A stretch of DNA of 64,000 nucleotides from the NCBI RefSeq assembly GCF_030053115.1, contig NZ_CP125619.1, positions 5,975,001 through 6,039,000 of the forward strand, read 5' to 3'. Numbering within the stretch: position 1 is the first letter of the stretch; each line of letters opens with the position of its first letter. The notes under the pieces were generated by a model. The model did not search any database. It was not told where the DNA came from and was given only the letters and a program-made list of their open reading frames with translations. Shown here piece after piece: positions 18,814-28,413 of this stretch. The DNA is from Pseudomonas svalbardensis. Its GTDB lineage: Bacteria; Pseudomonadota; Gammaproteobacteria; Pseudomonadales; Pseudomonadaceae. Made by a program: the position numbers and the translations under genes.

Positions 18814-20178
18814 TTAGCCCTGCAATGCACTCAGGGTCAGGTCCAGACACTTGCGTGCCTTGGTCACCAACTCATCGATTTCAGCCGGTGTAATCACCAG
18901 TGGCGGAGCGATGATCATGGTGTCGCCCACGGCGCGCATGATCAGGCCGTTCTCGAAGCAGAACGTGCGGCAAATCATGCCAGCGCCCTTGCCTTCGTAA
19001 CGCTTGCGAGTGGCCTTGTCCTGCACCAGTTCGATCGCCCCCAGCAGACCCACCCCACGCACTTCACCCACCAGGGGATGATCGTTCAGTTCTCGTAGGC
19101 GACTCTGCAAATAGGGTGCCGTTTCTGCATGAACGCGCTCGATAATTTTTTCTTCGCGCAGGATGCGGATGTTCTCCAGTGCCACCGCAGCGGCCACCGG
19201 GTGCCCGGAATAGGTGAAACCGTGGTTGAAATCGCCACCTTCGTTGAGCACCGCAACCACTTCGTCACGCACGATCAGGCCACCCATAGGGATGTAGCCG
19301 GACGTCAGGCCTTTGGCGATGGTCATCATGTCGGGTTTGAGGTCGTAGAAATCGCTACCGAACCACTCACCGGTACGGCCGAAACCACAGATCACTTCGT
19401 CAGCCACGAACAGAATGTCGTACTTGGCGAGGATTTCCTTGATGCGCGGCCAGTAGGTGTCTGGCGGAATGATCACGCCGCCGGCACCCTGGATCGGCTC
19501 GGCGATAAAGGCACCGACGTTGTCCACGCCGACTTCCAGAATCTTCTCTTCCAGCTGATTGGCCGCCCAGATACCGAACTCTTCCGGTGCCATCTCGCCG
19601 CCTTCAGCGAACCAGTACGGTTGCGCGATGTGGACGATGCCCGGGATCGGCAAGTCGCCTTGTTCGTGCATGTACTTCATGCCACCCAGGCTCGCGCCGG
19701 CCACGGTGGAACCGTGATAACCGTTCTTGCGGCTGATGATGACTTTCTTCTTCGGCTGGCCCTTGATCGCCCAGTAGTGACGAACCATACGCAGCATGGT
19801 GTCGTTGCCTTCAGAGCCGGAACCGGTGAAGAACACGTGGTTCATGCCTTGTGGCGCGATGTCGGAGATGGCCTTGGCCAGTTCCAGCACCGGCGGGTGA
19901 GCCGTCTGGAAGAACAAATTGTAGTAAGGCAGTTCGCGCATTTGTTTACTGGCGGCATCAGCCAATTCATCGCGACCGTAGCCGATCGCCACGCACCACA
20001 GGCCTGCCATACCGTCGAGGATCTTGTTGCCTTCGCTGTCCCAGAGGTAAACGCCCTTGGCGTTGGTGATGATCCGCGGGCCTTTCTCTTTCAGCTGCTT
20101 GAAGTCGCTGAACGGGGCCAGGTGGTGATCGCTGCTCAGGGTTTGCCATTCACGGGTTTGCGGGTTGTTGCTGGTCAT
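18814..20178 (-). CDS. spuC: Polyamine:pyruvate aminotransferase SpuC
   Basis: 454-residue class III aminotransferase. The PLP Lys is Lys289 in TIAKGLTSGYIPMGG, with the cofactor-binding Asp in FVADEVICGFGRTG and a GSGSEGND phosphate-binding turn. SpuC transfers an amino group from putrescine (and other polyamines) to pyruvate, giving 4-aminobutanal. It thus starts the transaminase branch that runs in parallel with the gamma-glutamylation branch of SpuA/SpuB/SpuI. A clear AGGAG precedes the ATG. The 323-bp gap to spuB holds an unusual structured repeat. Confidence 0.93.
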   Translation of the reverse strand: MTSNNPQTREWQTLSSDHHLAPFSDFKQLKEKGPRIITNAKGVYLWDSEGNKILDGMAGLWCVAIGYGRDELADAASKQMRELPYYNLFFQTAHPPVLELAKAISDIAPQGMNHVFFTGSGSEGNDTMLRMVRHYWAIKGQPKKKVIISRKNGYHGSTVAGASLGGMKYMHEQGDLPIPGIVHIAQPYWFAEGGEMAPEEFGIWAANQLEEKILEVGVDNVGAFIAEPIQGAGGVIIPPDTYWPRIKEILAKYDILFVADEVICGFGRTGEWFGSDFYDLKPDMMTIAKGLTSGYIPMGGLIVRDEVVAVLNEGGDFNHGFTYSGHPVAAAVALENIRILREEKIIERVHAETAPYLQSRLRELNDHPLVGEVRGVGLLGAIELVQDKATRKRYEGKGAGMICRTFCFENGLIMRAVGDTMIIAPPLVITPAEIDELVTKARKCLDLTLSALQG

Positions 20179-20215
20179 GCGAATTCTCCTAAGATTTCAG
20201 TGAAGGGCGCCGCCA

Positions 20216-20484
20216 AGAGGGCGTGATTACCGTAAATGACGGCCGCGTTGTTTCTGTGATCGCGCCAGGCAAGGCGCGGGACGAAGGTAAGGGTTGTTTC
20301 CTTGCCGAGTCCCGCAACGCCGCATGGCGCGATCACAGAAACAACCCGAAGGGCCGTGTCCCGCAAAGCGCAATACGTCGTTACTCGTCGTTCATTTGAA
20401 GAAAACCAAATCTCACTCCTCGCGCCTAGTCTTGCGCTTTGCGGGACGACGGCGCGGCCATCATTTACGGTAATCACGCCCTCT
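20216..20484. repeat. 269-bp inverted-repeat element with two internal perfect hairpins
   Basis: The terminal arms 20216-20247 and 20453-20484 (ends AGAGGGCGTGATTACCGTAA) are inverse over 32 bp with one mismatch. Inside lie two more perfect stems in tandem: 20247-20267 with 20325-20345 (21 bp, GTTGTTTCTGTGATCGCGCC plus A) and 20358-20373 with 20432-20447 (16 bp, GTCCCGCAAAGCGCAA). Smaller complementary pairs occur within the first loop (GCGGGAC/GTCCCGC, GGCAAGG/CCTTGCC). The whole would fold as a three-way junction. No gene is visible in it. It fills the spuB-spuC gap. Confidence 0.85.
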
Positions 20485-20501
20485 CAGCCGCGCCCGGCGC
20501 A

Positions 20502-21860
20502 TCAGACGGCGAAGAGCAGGAATTCCCGCTCCCACGAACTGATCACGCGCTTGAAGTTTTCATGCTCGGCCCGCTTGACCGCGACGTAGCCAGTGATGAA
20601 TTTCTTGCCCAGGTACTTCTCGATAGTCGCGCTGTGTTCCATGCGTTCCAGCGCGTCTTCGATGGTCAGTGGCAGGCGCAGGTTGCGGCGTTCATAGCCA
20701 CGCCCCACCACCGGCGCACTCGGGTCCAAGCCTTCGACCATGCCGATGTAACCGCAGAGCAGGCTCGCGGCAATCGCCAGGTACGGGTTGGCGTCGGCGC
20801 CCGGCAGGCGGTTTTCCACCCGACGGTTTTGCGGCCCGGCATCCGGAACCCGCAGGCCCACGGTGCGGTTCTCTTCGCCCCACTCCACGTTCACCGGTGC
20901 CGAGGTGTCTGGCAGGAAGCGGCGGAACGAGTTGACGTTCGGGGCGAACAGCGGCAACAGCTCGGGGATCAGTTTCTGCAAACCACCGATGTGGTGCAGG
21001 AACAGCTGGCTCATGGTCCCGTCTTCGTTGGAGAAGACGTTCTTGCCGGTCTCGATGTCGATGATGCTCTGGTGCAAGTGCATCGCACTGCCCGGCTCGC
21101 CGGTCATGGGTTTGGCCATGAAGGTGGCGGCCACGTTGTGCTTGAGCGCGGCTTCGCGCATGGTGCGCTTGAACACCAGGATCTGGTCGGCCAGGGACAG
21201 GGCATCGCCGTGACGGAAGTTGATTTCCATCTGCGCCGTGCCGTCCTCGTGGATCAGCGTGTCGAGGTCCAGCTCCTGCAATTCGCACCAGTCGTAGACG
21301 TCTTCGAACAGCGGATCGAATTCGTTTGCCGCTTCGATCGAGAAGGATTGGCGACCGGTTTCCGGGCGGCCGGAACGGCCTATCGGCGGTTGCAGCGGGA
21401 AGTCCGGGTCTTCGCAGCGCTTGGTCAGGTAGAACTCCATTTCTGGCGCCACGATCGGCTGCCAGCCTTTGTCGGAATAGAGTTTCAGCACCTTTTTGAG
21501 CACGTTGCGCGGCGACAGCTCGATTGGGTTGCCTTGCTTGTCGTAGGTGTCGTGGATCACCTGAGCGGTGGGCTCGATGGCCCAGGGCACAAGGAATACC
21601 GCGTTCTGGTCGGGACGGCAGATCATGTCGATGTCGGCCGGGTCGAGCAGTTCGTAATAGATGTCGTCTTCGACATAATCGCCGGTCACGGTCTGCAACA
21701 GAACGCTCTCGGGCAGGCGCATGCCTTTTTCGGCAATGAACTTGTTGGTCGGCGAAATCTTGCCCCGGGTGATCCCGGTCAAGTCGGCGATCATGCATTC
21801 GACTTCTGTGATCTTGTGGTTTTTCAACCAATCGGTGAGCTGGTCGAGGTTGTTACTCAT
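20502..21860 (-). CDS. spuB: Glutamylpolyamine synthetase SpuB (glutamine-synthetase family)
   Basis: 452 residues of the GlnA fold: N-terminal beta-grasp part, then ATP and metal motifs such as APEMEFYL, GTAQMEINFRHGD, the MAKPMTGEPGSAMHLHQS block, and NRRVENRLPGADANPYLAIAA. This branch, unlike true glutamine synthetase, joins glutamate to putrescine or other polyamines (gamma-glutamylation, as PuuA/PauA). It sits between spuA and spuC in the operon. The start is ATG 21860 with AGAGG upstream. Confidence 0.92.
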   Translation of the reverse strand: MSNNLDQLTDWLKNHKITEVECMIADLTGITRGKISPTNKFIAEKGMRLPESVLLQTVTGDYVEDDIYYELLDPADIDMICRPDQNAVFLVPWAIEPTAQVIHDTYDKQGNPIELSPRNVLKKVLKLYSDKGWQPIVAPEMEFYLTKRCEDPDFPLQPPIGRSGRPETGRQSFSIEAANEFDPLFEDVYDWCELQELDLDTLIHEDGTAQMEINFRHGDALSLADQILVFKRTMREAALKHNVAATFMAKPMTGEPGSAMHLHQSIIDIETGKNVFSNEDGTMSQLFLHHIGGLQKLIPELLPLFAPNVNSFRRFLPDTSAPVNVEWGEENRTVGLRVPDAGPQNRRVENRLPGADANPYLAIAASLLCGYIGMVEGLDPSAPVVGRGYERRNLRLPLTIEDALERMEHSATIEKYLGKKFITGYVAVKRAEHENFKRVISSWEREFLLFAV

Positions 21861-21896
21861 AAATGCCTCTAGGCTTGGTTTCCTGACTCTTATAAG

Positions 21897-22673
21897 TCAG
21901 GCGTTGTTTGACGCATCGGCGTCGCGTTGTAATGCGTGCTTACGGCAGGCATCGCCAAATGCCTGGAAGATCGCAAGGTAATCCGGGTTTGAGCTTACCT
22001 GCCATTCGGGATGCCATTGCACTCCCAAAGCAAAACCCTTGCCCTGCGGGACCGAGACTGCCTCGATCAACCCGTCAGGAGCCAAGGCTTCGACGCAAAG
22101 GCCCGGCGCCAGACGTTCAACGCCCTGACCATGAATCGAATTGACGTGTATCTCGCTCGCCAGGCCCAGACCTGCAAGCACACCACCCGGTTGAATGTGC
22201 ACCGGGTGACTTGGCGCATACTGTCCTTCAAGCGGTAGGCTATCGTCTTCACGGTGATCCATGAAGGGACCGGCATCGTGGACTTTTTGATGCAGGCTGC
22301 CGCCGAACGCCACATTCATTTCCTGGAAGCCGCGGCAAATACCGAGTACGGGAATGCCGGCCTCGACTGCGGCGCGGATCAACGGGAGGGTTGTGGCATC
22401 GCGTGCAGAATCATGAGCAGTGCCCGGCGCGCTGGCTAGGCCGCTATAGTGAAACGGTTCTATATTGGAAGGAGAGCCTGTAAAGAGGATGCCATCCAAA
22501 CTGTCCAGAATATCGGACGGTGCCAGCAAATCGGCCAGGGACGGAAGAATCATCGGCAGGCCCTTGGCCGCTGAGGCCACGGCGCGGACGTACTTGTCGC
22601 CACTGATGTGATAAGCATGCAGACCGATCTGCTTAGAGCAGGCGGTGACGCCGATTAACGGCAGGCGAGACAT
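21897..22673 (-). CDS. spuA: Gamma-glutamyl-GABA hydrolase SpuA (class I glutamine-amidotransferase-like)
   Basis: 258 residues of the PuuD-like C26 family. The catalytic triad is Cys113 (LGICRGFQE), His221 and Glu223 (VQWHPEWQ). The enzyme releases GABA from gamma-glutamyl-GABA at the end of the glutamylated polyamine route. It is the first gene of the spuABCDEFGH operon; the divergent 278-bp region to spuI must carry its promoter. The spuB start is about 36 bp beyond its stop. Confidence 0.93.
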   Translation of the reverse strand: MSRLPLIGVTACSKQIGLHAYHISGDKYVRAVASAAKGLPMILPSLADLLAPSDILDSLDGILFTGSPSNIEPFHYSGLASAPGTAHDSARDATTLPLIRAAVEAGIPVLGICRGFQEMNVAFGGSLHQKVHDAGPFMDHREDDSLPLEGQYAPSHPVHIQPGGVLAGLGLASEIHVNSIHGQGVERLAPGLCVEALAPDGLIEAVSVPQGKGFALGVQWHPEWQVSSNPDYLAIFQAFGDACRKHALQRDADASNNA

Positions 22674-22951
22674 GAAGCACCCCGGTATTATTGGTGTTAT
22701 GGGTTTGAATCGAGCTTAGCCTTGTTCATTTTTTTACACAACACCCCCGTAAAAAATACAACACGGCCCGCTCAAGTGTGCATCAGCCAAAGCGTTCAAA
22801 GGCATAAAAACGCCCCAAAGCGCCTCAAAAAAGCCTTACGAGCGCTTTTTTAGGGCAAAAAAGGCCTCGCTTGACTTCGGCATGCCGTTCGGGTTGACTG
22901 GAATCCGCAGAGATCAATGATTGATATTTTTAACAACAAAGGTGTTGCATC
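22674..22951. promoter_or_regulatory. Divergent spuA/spuI promoter region
   Basis: This gap is much richer in A and T than its surroundings, with poly-A/T tracts at 22730-22760 and 22827-22862. AAAAAAGC (22827-22834) and GCTTTTTT (22844-22851) form a short hairpin. In P. aeruginosa these promoters respond to polyamines through PauR; I could not identify a PauR site or a sigma-54 motif by eye. Confidence 0.6.
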
Positions 22952-24328
22952 ATGTCGGTACCCCCGCGTGCCGTTCAGCTTAACGAAGCGAACGCGTTCC
23001 TTAAGGAACATCCTGAGGTTCTGTACGTTGACCTTCTGATTGCGGATATGAATGGTGTGGTGCGCGGCAAGCGCATTGAACGCACCAGCCTCCACAAGGT
23101 TTACGAGAAAGGCATCAACCTGCCGGCCTCTCTATTTGCTCTGGATATCAATGGCTCGACGGTGGAAAGCACCGGCCTGGGCCTGGACATCGGTGATGCT
23201 GACCGAATCTGCTATCCAATCCCTGACACCCTGTGCAACGAGCCTTGGCAGAAGCGCCCTACCGCGCAACTGTTGATGACCATGCATGAACTCGAAGGCC
23301 AGCCATTCTTTGCCGACCCGCGAGAAGTGCTGGCCAATGTGGTGCGCAAGTTCGACGACATGGGCCTGACCATCTGCGCCGCGTTCGAACTGGAGTTCTA
23401 CCTGATCGACCAGGAGAACGTGAACGGTCGTCCGCAACCGCCACGCTCGCCGGTCTCCGGCAAACGCCCGCATTCGACACAGGTTTACCTGATCGACGAC
23501 CTCGACGAATACGTCGACTGCCTCCAGGACATTCTGGAAGGTGCGAAAGAGCAAGGCATCCCTGCCGACGCGATCGTCAAGGAAAGTGCCCCGGCGCAGT
23601 TCGAAGTGAACCTGCACCACGTTGCCGACCCGATCAAGGCCTGCGACTACGCGGTCCTGCTCAAGCGCCTGATCAAAAACATCGCCTACGACCATGAAAT
23701 GGACACCACCTTCATGGCCAAGCCTTACCCGGGCCAGGCGGGGAACGGTCTGCACGTCCACATCTCGATTCTTGATAAAGACGGCAAAAACATTTTTGCC
23801 AGTGAGGATCCCGAGCAGAACGCCGCACTGCGTCACGCGATCGGCGGTGTGCTCGAGACCCTACCGGCGCAGATGGCTTTCCTCTGCCCGAACGTCAACT
23901 CCTACCGTCGTTTCGGCGCACAGTTCTACGTGCCGAATGCACCGTGCTGGGGTCTGGACAACCGTACTGTTGCGGTGCGCGTGCCGACCGGTTCTGCCGA
24001 CGCGGTCCGTCTGGAACACCGCGTTGCCGGCGCCGATGCCAACCCGTACCTGCTGATGGCTTCGGTCCTGGCAGGCGTGCACCACGGCCTGACCAACAAG
24101 ATCGAGCCGGGCGCTCCCGTGGAAGGCAACTCATACGAGCAGAACGAGCAAAGCCTGCCGAACAACCTGCGCGATGCATTGCGTGAGCTGGACGACAGCG
24201 AAGTCATGGCCAAGTACATCGACCCGAAATACATCGATATCTTCGTCGCGTGTAAAGAGAGCGAGCTGGAGGAGTTCGAACACTCCATCTCCGACCTCGA
24301 GTACAACTGGTACCTGCATACCGTGTAA
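22952..24328 (+). CDS. spuI: Glutamylpolyamine synthetase SpuI (glutamine-synthetase family)
   Basis: 458 residues, homologous to SpuB over its length (AAFELEFYL, SAPAQFEVNLHHVADP, FMAKPYPGQAGNGLHVHIS, RLEHRVAGADANPYLLMA). It is divergently transcribed from spuA and ends in a strong terminator, so it is monocistronic. Having two such ligases lets pseudomonads handle several polyamines; which one SpuI prefers here cannot be read from the sequence. The start ATG at 22952 has a weak AAAGG site. Confidence 0.92.
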   Translation: MSVPPRAVQLNEANAFLKEHPEVLYVDLLIADMNGVVRGKRIERTSLHKVYEKGINLPASLFALDINGSTVESTGLGLDIGDADRICYPIPDTLCNEPWQKRPTAQLLMTMHELEGQPFFADPREVLANVVRKFDDMGLTICAAFELEFYLIDQENVNGRPQPPRSPVSGKRPHSTQVYLIDDLDEYVDCLQDILEGAKEQGIPADAIVKESAPAQFEVNLHHVADPIKACDYAVLLKRLIKNIAYDHEMDTTFMAKPYPGQAGNGLHVHISILDKDGKNIFASEDPEQNAALRHAIGGVLETLPAQMAFLCPNVNSYRRFGAQFYVPNAPCWGLDNRTVAVRVPTGSADAVRLEHRVAGADANPYLLMASVLAGVHHGLTNKIEPGAPVEGNSYEQNEQSLPNNLRDALRELDDSEVMAKYIDPKYIDIFVACKESELEEFEHSISDLEYNWYLHTV

Positions 24329-24344
24329 GCGGTTGCAGTAAAAA

Positions 24345-24380
24345 CAACGCCGCCGGCCTCACAGCTTGCGGCGTTTTTTT
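24345..24380 (+). terminator. Rho-independent terminator of spuI
   Basis: Stem ACGCCGC/GCGGCGT around a 14-base loop, followed by seven T residues, 20 bp after the spuI stop. Confidence 0.88.
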
Positions 24381-24398
24381 ATGGCCGCCTTCGGCGGA

Positions 24399-24490
24399 TC
24401 GCGAGCAGGCTCGCTCCCACAGGGGATTTCCTGTGTGCACAAAATTCATGTTCGCTGGAGATCAACTGTGGGAGCGAGCCTGCTCGCGAA
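24399..24490. repeat. REP doublet 4
   Basis: TCGCGAGCAGGCTCGCTCCC and GGGAGCGAGCCTGCTCGCGA are inverted with a 45-bp spacer, between the spuI terminator and the TetR gene. Confidence 0.9.
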
Positions 24491-24554
24491 GGCGTCCTGG
24501 CAGACAACATCAATCCCTGCTCGTACAATGCCCGCTGCCCCGCAGGAGACTTCG

Positions 24555-25193
24555 ATGACCCGACTCGCCACCCCACGCAAACCCCGCGCCCGCAGCCAGG
24601 CCCGGATCGATTCGATACTCGATGCCGCCCGCACGCTGCTGGCTGCCGAGGGCGTGGCCAGCCTGTCGATCTATAGCGTCGCCGAACGCGCGGAGATCCC
24701 GCCCTCCTCCGTGTACCACTTCTTTGCCAGCGTCCCGGCGCTGCTCGAAGCCCTGACGGCCGACGTCCACGCTGCGTTCCGTGCCTGCCTGCAAGCCCCC
24801 ATCGACCACGAAGCCCTCAACGGCTGGCGCGATCTTTCGCGACTAGTGGAACAGCGCATGCTCGACATCTATGACGAAGACGCCGCCGCCCGCCAACTGA
24901 TCCTTGCCCAGCACGGCCTGACCGAGGTCACCCAGGCCGACCGCCAGCACGACATCGAACTTGGCGACTTGATGCACAAACTCTTCGACCACCACTTCGA
25001 GCTGCCGAGACTGCCGACGGACGTTGATGTGTTTGCGTTGGCCATGGAGCTGGGGGATCGGGTGTATGCACGCTCAGTGCAACAACACGGACAGATCACG
25101 CCGCGCATGGCTGAGGAAGGGATGCGGGTATTCGACGCCTACCTAGGGCTGTATTTGCCGCCCTACCTGCCCAAGCGCGCTATTACAGCCTGA
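24555..25193 (+). CDS. TetR/AcrR-family transcriptional regulator
   Basis: The ATG at 24555 has AGGAG six bases upstream, so the longer open frame starting in the terminator region is not used. The 212-residue product has an N-terminal TetR DNA-binding domain: DSILDAARTLLAAEGVASLS, then helix-turn-helix YSVAERAEIPPSSVYHFFAS. The ligand domain is unassigned. In PAO1 the position after spuI and PA0295 holds aguR, the TetR repressor of agmatine use, but no aguBA genes follow here, so I leave it unnamed. It may act on polyamine or other nearby genes. Confidence 0.85.
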   Translation: MTRLATPRKPRARSQARIDSILDAARTLLAAEGVASLSIYSVAERAEIPPSSVYHFFASVPALLEALTADVHAAFRACLQAPIDHEALNGWRDLSRLVEQRMLDIYDEDAAARQLILAQHGLTEVTQADRQHDIELGDLMHKLFDHHFELPRLPTDVDVFALAMELGDRVYARSVQQHGQITPRMAEEGMRVFDAYLGLYLPPYLPKRAITA

Positions 25194-25218
25194 TTTCTTT
25201 ATTGACCGTGCAGGCCTC

Positions 25219-25311
25219 TTCGCGAGCAAGCGCGCTCCCACATTAGATCTCCAGTGAATGCAAAACCTGAGTCCGACGCCGGTCAGATGTGGGAGCAGGC
25301 TTGCTCGCGAA
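25219..25311. repeat. REP doublet 5
   Basis: TTCGCGAGCAAGCGCGCTCC and GGGAGCAGGCTTGCTCGCGAA are imperfect inverses around a 45-bp spacer, between the TetR gene and the end of the ssu operon. Confidence 0.88.
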
Positions 25312-25345
25312 GGCCGCACCGCCGACCTCACTGACTCACACGCAT

Positions 25346-25382
25346 AAAAAACCCCGAAGGGCTTAAACCGTTCGGGGTTGTT
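25346..25382 (-). terminator. Terminator of the ssu operon
   Basis: On the minus strand AACCCCGAA and TTCGGGGTT pair and are followed by a T run, about 17 bp past the ssuF stop. Confidence 0.88.
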
Positions 25383-25396
25383 GTTTGCGCACGCGC

Positions 25397-25612
25397 TTAC
25401 AACTTGGCGATCGACACCTCGGTGGATTTCACAAACGCGATCACTTCGCTGCCGACCACCAGTTCCAGCTCTTTCACCGAGCGAGTGGTGATCACCGAGG
25501 TGACGATGCCGGAGGCGGTTTGTACGTCAATTTCGGACAGTACGTCGCCGAGTACGATTTCCTTGATGGAGCCTTTGAACTGGTTACGAACGTTGATGGC
25601 TTTGATTGTCAT
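25397..25612 (-). CDS. ssuF: TOBE-domain molybdopterin-binding protein SsuF
   Basis: 71 residues forming one Mop/TOBE domain (NVRNQFKGSIKEIVLGDVLSEID, SVKELELVVGSEVIAFVKST, with short gaps). It is the last gene of ssuEADCBF, as in P. putida, where ssuF is needed for growth on several organosulfur sources. Its exact function is unknown; small Mop proteins bind molybdate or oxyanions. It follows ssuB after 33 bp. Confidence 0.9.
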   Translation of the reverse strand: MTIKAINVRNQFKGSIKEIVLGDVLSEIDVQTASGIVTSVITTRSVKELELVVGSEVIAFVKSTEVSIAKL

Positions 25613-25645
25613 GATGTTGATTCCTGTCGTTGGATAAGGCTTGAG

Positions 25646-26452
25646 TTATTGAGCCCAACGCAATTGCGTAGGCAATGGTGAAACAGGTTCCGGTGCCGGC
25701 GGTTCGCCGGGCAACGCCAGCACGCGATTGAGGACTTCGGTTTCCAGCGCCGCCAGCCGATGGGAGCCGCGAACCCGAGGGCGCGGCAACTCAACGTGCA
25801 GGTCGAGGCCGACTTCGCCCTCTTCGATCAGGATCACCCGATCGGCAATCGCCACCGCTTCACTGACATCATGGGTGACCAGCAACACGGTGAATCCGTG
25901 CTTCTGCCAGAGCCGTTCGATCAGCTGCTGCATTTCAATTCGGGTCAGTGCATCCAGCGCGCCCAGCGGTTCGTCCAGCAACAGCAAACGCGGTTGATGG
26001 ATCAGCGCGCGGGCCAGGGCCACGCGTTGCTTCTGGCCGCCGGACAAGGCCGCTGGCCATTCATTGGCGCGGTCGGCCAGACCGACCGACTCCAACGCTT
26101 CCAGCGCTTGCGGACGCCAGTTGCCCTTGAGCCCGAGGCCGACGTTGTCGATGACCTTTTTCCATGGCAGCAAACGCGCTTCCTGGAACATCAATCGGGT
26201 GTCTTCCCGCGCCTCATTCAGTGGCGCTGAGCCCGCGAGCAATTCACCGCCCGTGGGTTTGTCGAGACCGGCGAGCAAACGCAGCAAGGTACTTTTTCCG
26301 CAACCGCTACGACCGACCACGGCGACAAACTGACCGGCCGGGATATGCAGATCGATCTCGCGCAGCACTTGCCGCGCGCCGAAGGTTTTTTGCAGTTTGC
26401 GCACTGCCAGCGGAATCCCGCGCAGCAGGCGTGGAGGTTGTTGAGCCGTCAT
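25646..26452 (-). CDS. ssuB: Aliphatic sulfonate ABC transporter ATPase SsuB
   Basis: 268 residues. Walker [10 protein letters not shown] at 47-55, Q-loop [11 protein letters not shown], signature LSGGQ at 136-140, Walker [13 protein letters not shown] and H-loop VTHDVSEA are complete. It belongs to the NitT/TauT-type ATPases. Its ATG overlaps the ssuC stop by 4 bp (ATGA). With SsuA and SsuC it imports alkanesulfonates under sulfate limitation. Confidence 0.94.
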   Translation of the reverse strand: MTAQQPPRLLRGIPLAVRKLQKTFGARQVLREIDLHIPAGQFVAVVGRSGCGKSTLLRLLAGLDKPTGGELLAGSAPLNEAREDTRLMFQEARLLPWKKVIDNVGLGLKGNWRPQALEALESVGLADRANEWPAALSGGQKQRVALARALIHQPRLLLLDEPLGALDALTRIEMQQLIERLWQKHGFTVLLVTHDVSEAVAIADRVILIEEGEVGLDLHVELPRPRVRGSHRLAALETEVLNRVLALPGEPPAPEPVSPLPTQLRWAQ

Positions 26453-27231
26453 GCCGCACCTCCTTTAACAACCTGATAGGCCGGGTGCCAGCGCAACCAC
26501 ACGCGCTCAAGTCCACGGGCCGCGAGGTCGGCGAGTTTGCCGAGCACGGCGTACAAGAGAATCGCCAGCACCACTACGTCGGTCTGCAGGAACTCCCGGG
26601 CATTCATTGCCAGGTAGCCGATGCCGGAGCTGGCGGAAATGGTTTCCGCGACGATCAACGTCAGCCACATGAAGCCCAGCGCGAACCGCACACCGACTAG
26701 AATCGAAGGCAGCGCGCCCGGCAGAATCACCTGACGGAACAGGCTGAAACCGGACAAGCCATAACTGCGGGACATTTCCACCAGCGCCGGATCGACATTG
26801 CGGATGCCGTGATAGGTGTTGAGGTAGATCGGGAACAACGTGCCCAACGCCACCAGGAAAATCTTCGCCGACTCATCAATGCCGAACCACAGGATCACCA
26901 GTGGAATCAGCGCCAGGTGCGGCACGTTGCGGATCATCTGCACCGAACTGTCGAGCAGACGCTCGCCCCATTTCGACAGGCCGGTGATGAAGCCCAGGGT
27001 CAGGCCGATGCTGCCGCCGATGGCGAAGCCCAGCGCCGCACGCCAGCCGCTGATCGCCAGGTGAGTCCAGATTTCACCGCTGCGCACCAGGCTGACGCCG
27101 GCTTCGATGACCGCGATCGGCGCCGGCAGAATCCGTGTCGACAACCAGCCCGCCGACACCGACAACTGCCACACCGCCAGCAGCAAAACAGGTAACGCCC
27201 AGGGCGCAAGGCTATGGATAAGTTTCTTCAT
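26449..27231 (-). CDS. ssuC: Aliphatic sulfonate ABC transporter permease SsuC
   Basis: 260 residues with about six membrane helices and the EAA loop of the TauC/SsuC group ([21 protein letters not shown]). An N-terminal helix starts right after [14 protein letters not shown]. It is 8 bp downstream of ssuD and overlaps ssuB, so the three genes are translated as a block. Confidence 0.94.
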   Translation of the reverse strand: MKKLIHSLAPWALPVLLLAVWQLSVSAGWLSTRILPAPIAVIEAGVSLVRSGEIWTHLAISGWRAALGFAIGGSIGLTLGFITGLSKWGERLLDSSVQMIRNVPHLALIPLVILWFGIDESAKIFLVALGTLFPIYLNTYHGIRNVDPALVEMSRSYGLSGFSLFRQVILPGALPSILVGVRFALGFMWLTLIVAETISASSGIGYLAMNAREFLQTDVVVLAILLYAVLGKLADLAARGLERVWLRWHPAYQVVKGGAA

Positions 27232-27239
27232 GGCGCGCC

Positions 27240-28388
27240 TCAGCTCTGCGACGCGGCTTTGGGAAGAATGTCGTTAGCGACCATCTCACCAAACGGGCTG
27301 ACGTAACCGGCGCTTTTCGGCAATTCCGGACGTTCGATGTCCAGATGCGGGAACAGCAATTCGGCGACGCGGTACGACTCTTCCAGGTGTGGGTAACCGG
27401 AGAAGATGAACGTGTCGATGCCCAGGTCCGCGTATTCCTTCACGCGAGCGGCCACGGTCGGACCATCGCCCACCAATGCTGTACCGGCACCGCCACGCAC
27501 CAGGCCAACACCGGCCCACAGGTTGGGGCTGACTTCCAGGTTGTCACGGCTGCCGCCGTGCAATGCGGCCATGCGTTGCTGACCGACCGAGTCGAAGCGC
27601 GCCAGAGAAGCCTGGGCGCGAGCGATGGTGTCGTCGTCCAGATGAGAGATCAGCCGATCCGCCGCTTGCCAGGCTTCGGCATTGGTTTCACGAACGATCA
27701 CATGCAAACGAATGCCGAAGCGCACGGTGCGCCCGAGCTTCGCGGCTTTGGCGCGCACTTGTTCGATCTTCTCGGCAACGGCTGCCGGAGGTTCGCCCCA
27801 GGTCAGGACCATCTCGACCTGTTCTGCCGCGAGGTCTTGCGCCGCTTCCGAAGAACCGCCGAAGTACAGCGGCGGACGCGGTTGCTGAATCGGCGGGTAG
27901 AGCAACTTCGCGCCCTTCACGCTGATGTGCTGACCGTCGTAATCGACGGTTTCGCCTTCCAGCACGCGGCGCCAGATGCGGGTGAATTCCACCGAGGCTT
28001 GATAGCGCTCTTCGTGAGTGAGGAACAAACCGTCGCCGGCCAATTCTTCCGGATCACCGCCGGTGACCAGGTTGAACAACGCACGACCGCCGGACAGGCG
28101 ATCCAGCGTCGCAGCCTGACGCGCTGCCACCGTCGGGGAAATGATCCCGGGGCGCAGGGCGACGAGGAACTTCAAACGCTGGGTCACCGGGATCAGCGAC
28201 GCGGCCACCAGCCACGAATCTTCGCAAGAGCGACCCGTAGGAATCAGCACCCCGCCGAAGCCCAGCCGGTCCGCTGCTTGCGCGACTTGTTGCAGATAAC
28301 CGTGATCGACGGCGCGAGCGCCTTCGGCGGTGCCAAGGTAATGGCCGTCGCCGTGGGTAGGCAGGAACCAGAAGATATTGAGGCTCAT
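27240..28388 (-). CDS. ssuD: FMNH2-dependent alkanesulfonate monooxygenase SsuD
   Basis: 382 residues of the bacterial luciferase-like TIM barrel family. It starts [20 protein letters not shown] and includes the conserved [23 protein letters not shown] split region and a [10 protein letters not shown] phosphate-binding turn. It splits C1 or longer alkanesulfonates into aldehyde and sulfite, using FMNH2 from SsuE. A 25-bp gap separates it from ssuA. Confidence 0.95.
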   Translation of the reverse strand: MSLNIFWFLPTHGDGHYLGTAEGARAVDHGYLQQVAQAADRLGFGGVLIPTGRSCEDSWLVAASLIPVTQRLKFLVALRPGIISPTVAARQAATLDRLSGGRALFNLVTGGDPEELAGDGLFLTHEERYQASVEFTRIWRRVLEGETVDYDGQHISVKGAKLLYPPIQQPRPPLYFGGSSEAAQDLAAEQVEMVLTWGEPPAAVAEKIEQVRAKAAKLGRTVRFGIRLHVIVRETNAEAWQAADRLISHLDDDTIARAQASLARFDSVGQQRMAALHGGSRDNLEVSPNLWAGVGLVRGGAGTALVGDGPTVAARVKEYADLGIDTFIFSGYPHLEESYRVAELLFPHLDIERPELPKSAGYVSPFGEMVANDILPKAASQS

Positions 28389-28413
28389 GGAGTGGTCTCC
28401 TTAGGGATTCGAA

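Noticed and set aside
20439..21872. 477-codon plus-strand frame opposite spuB
   Set aside because: It is an antisense shadow of a well-supported glutamine-synthetase family gene and starts inside the inverted-repeat element.
24555..25193. Naming the TetR gene aguR
   Set aside because: The position resembles PAO1 but agmatine genes are absent and I cannot confirm orthology from sequence.
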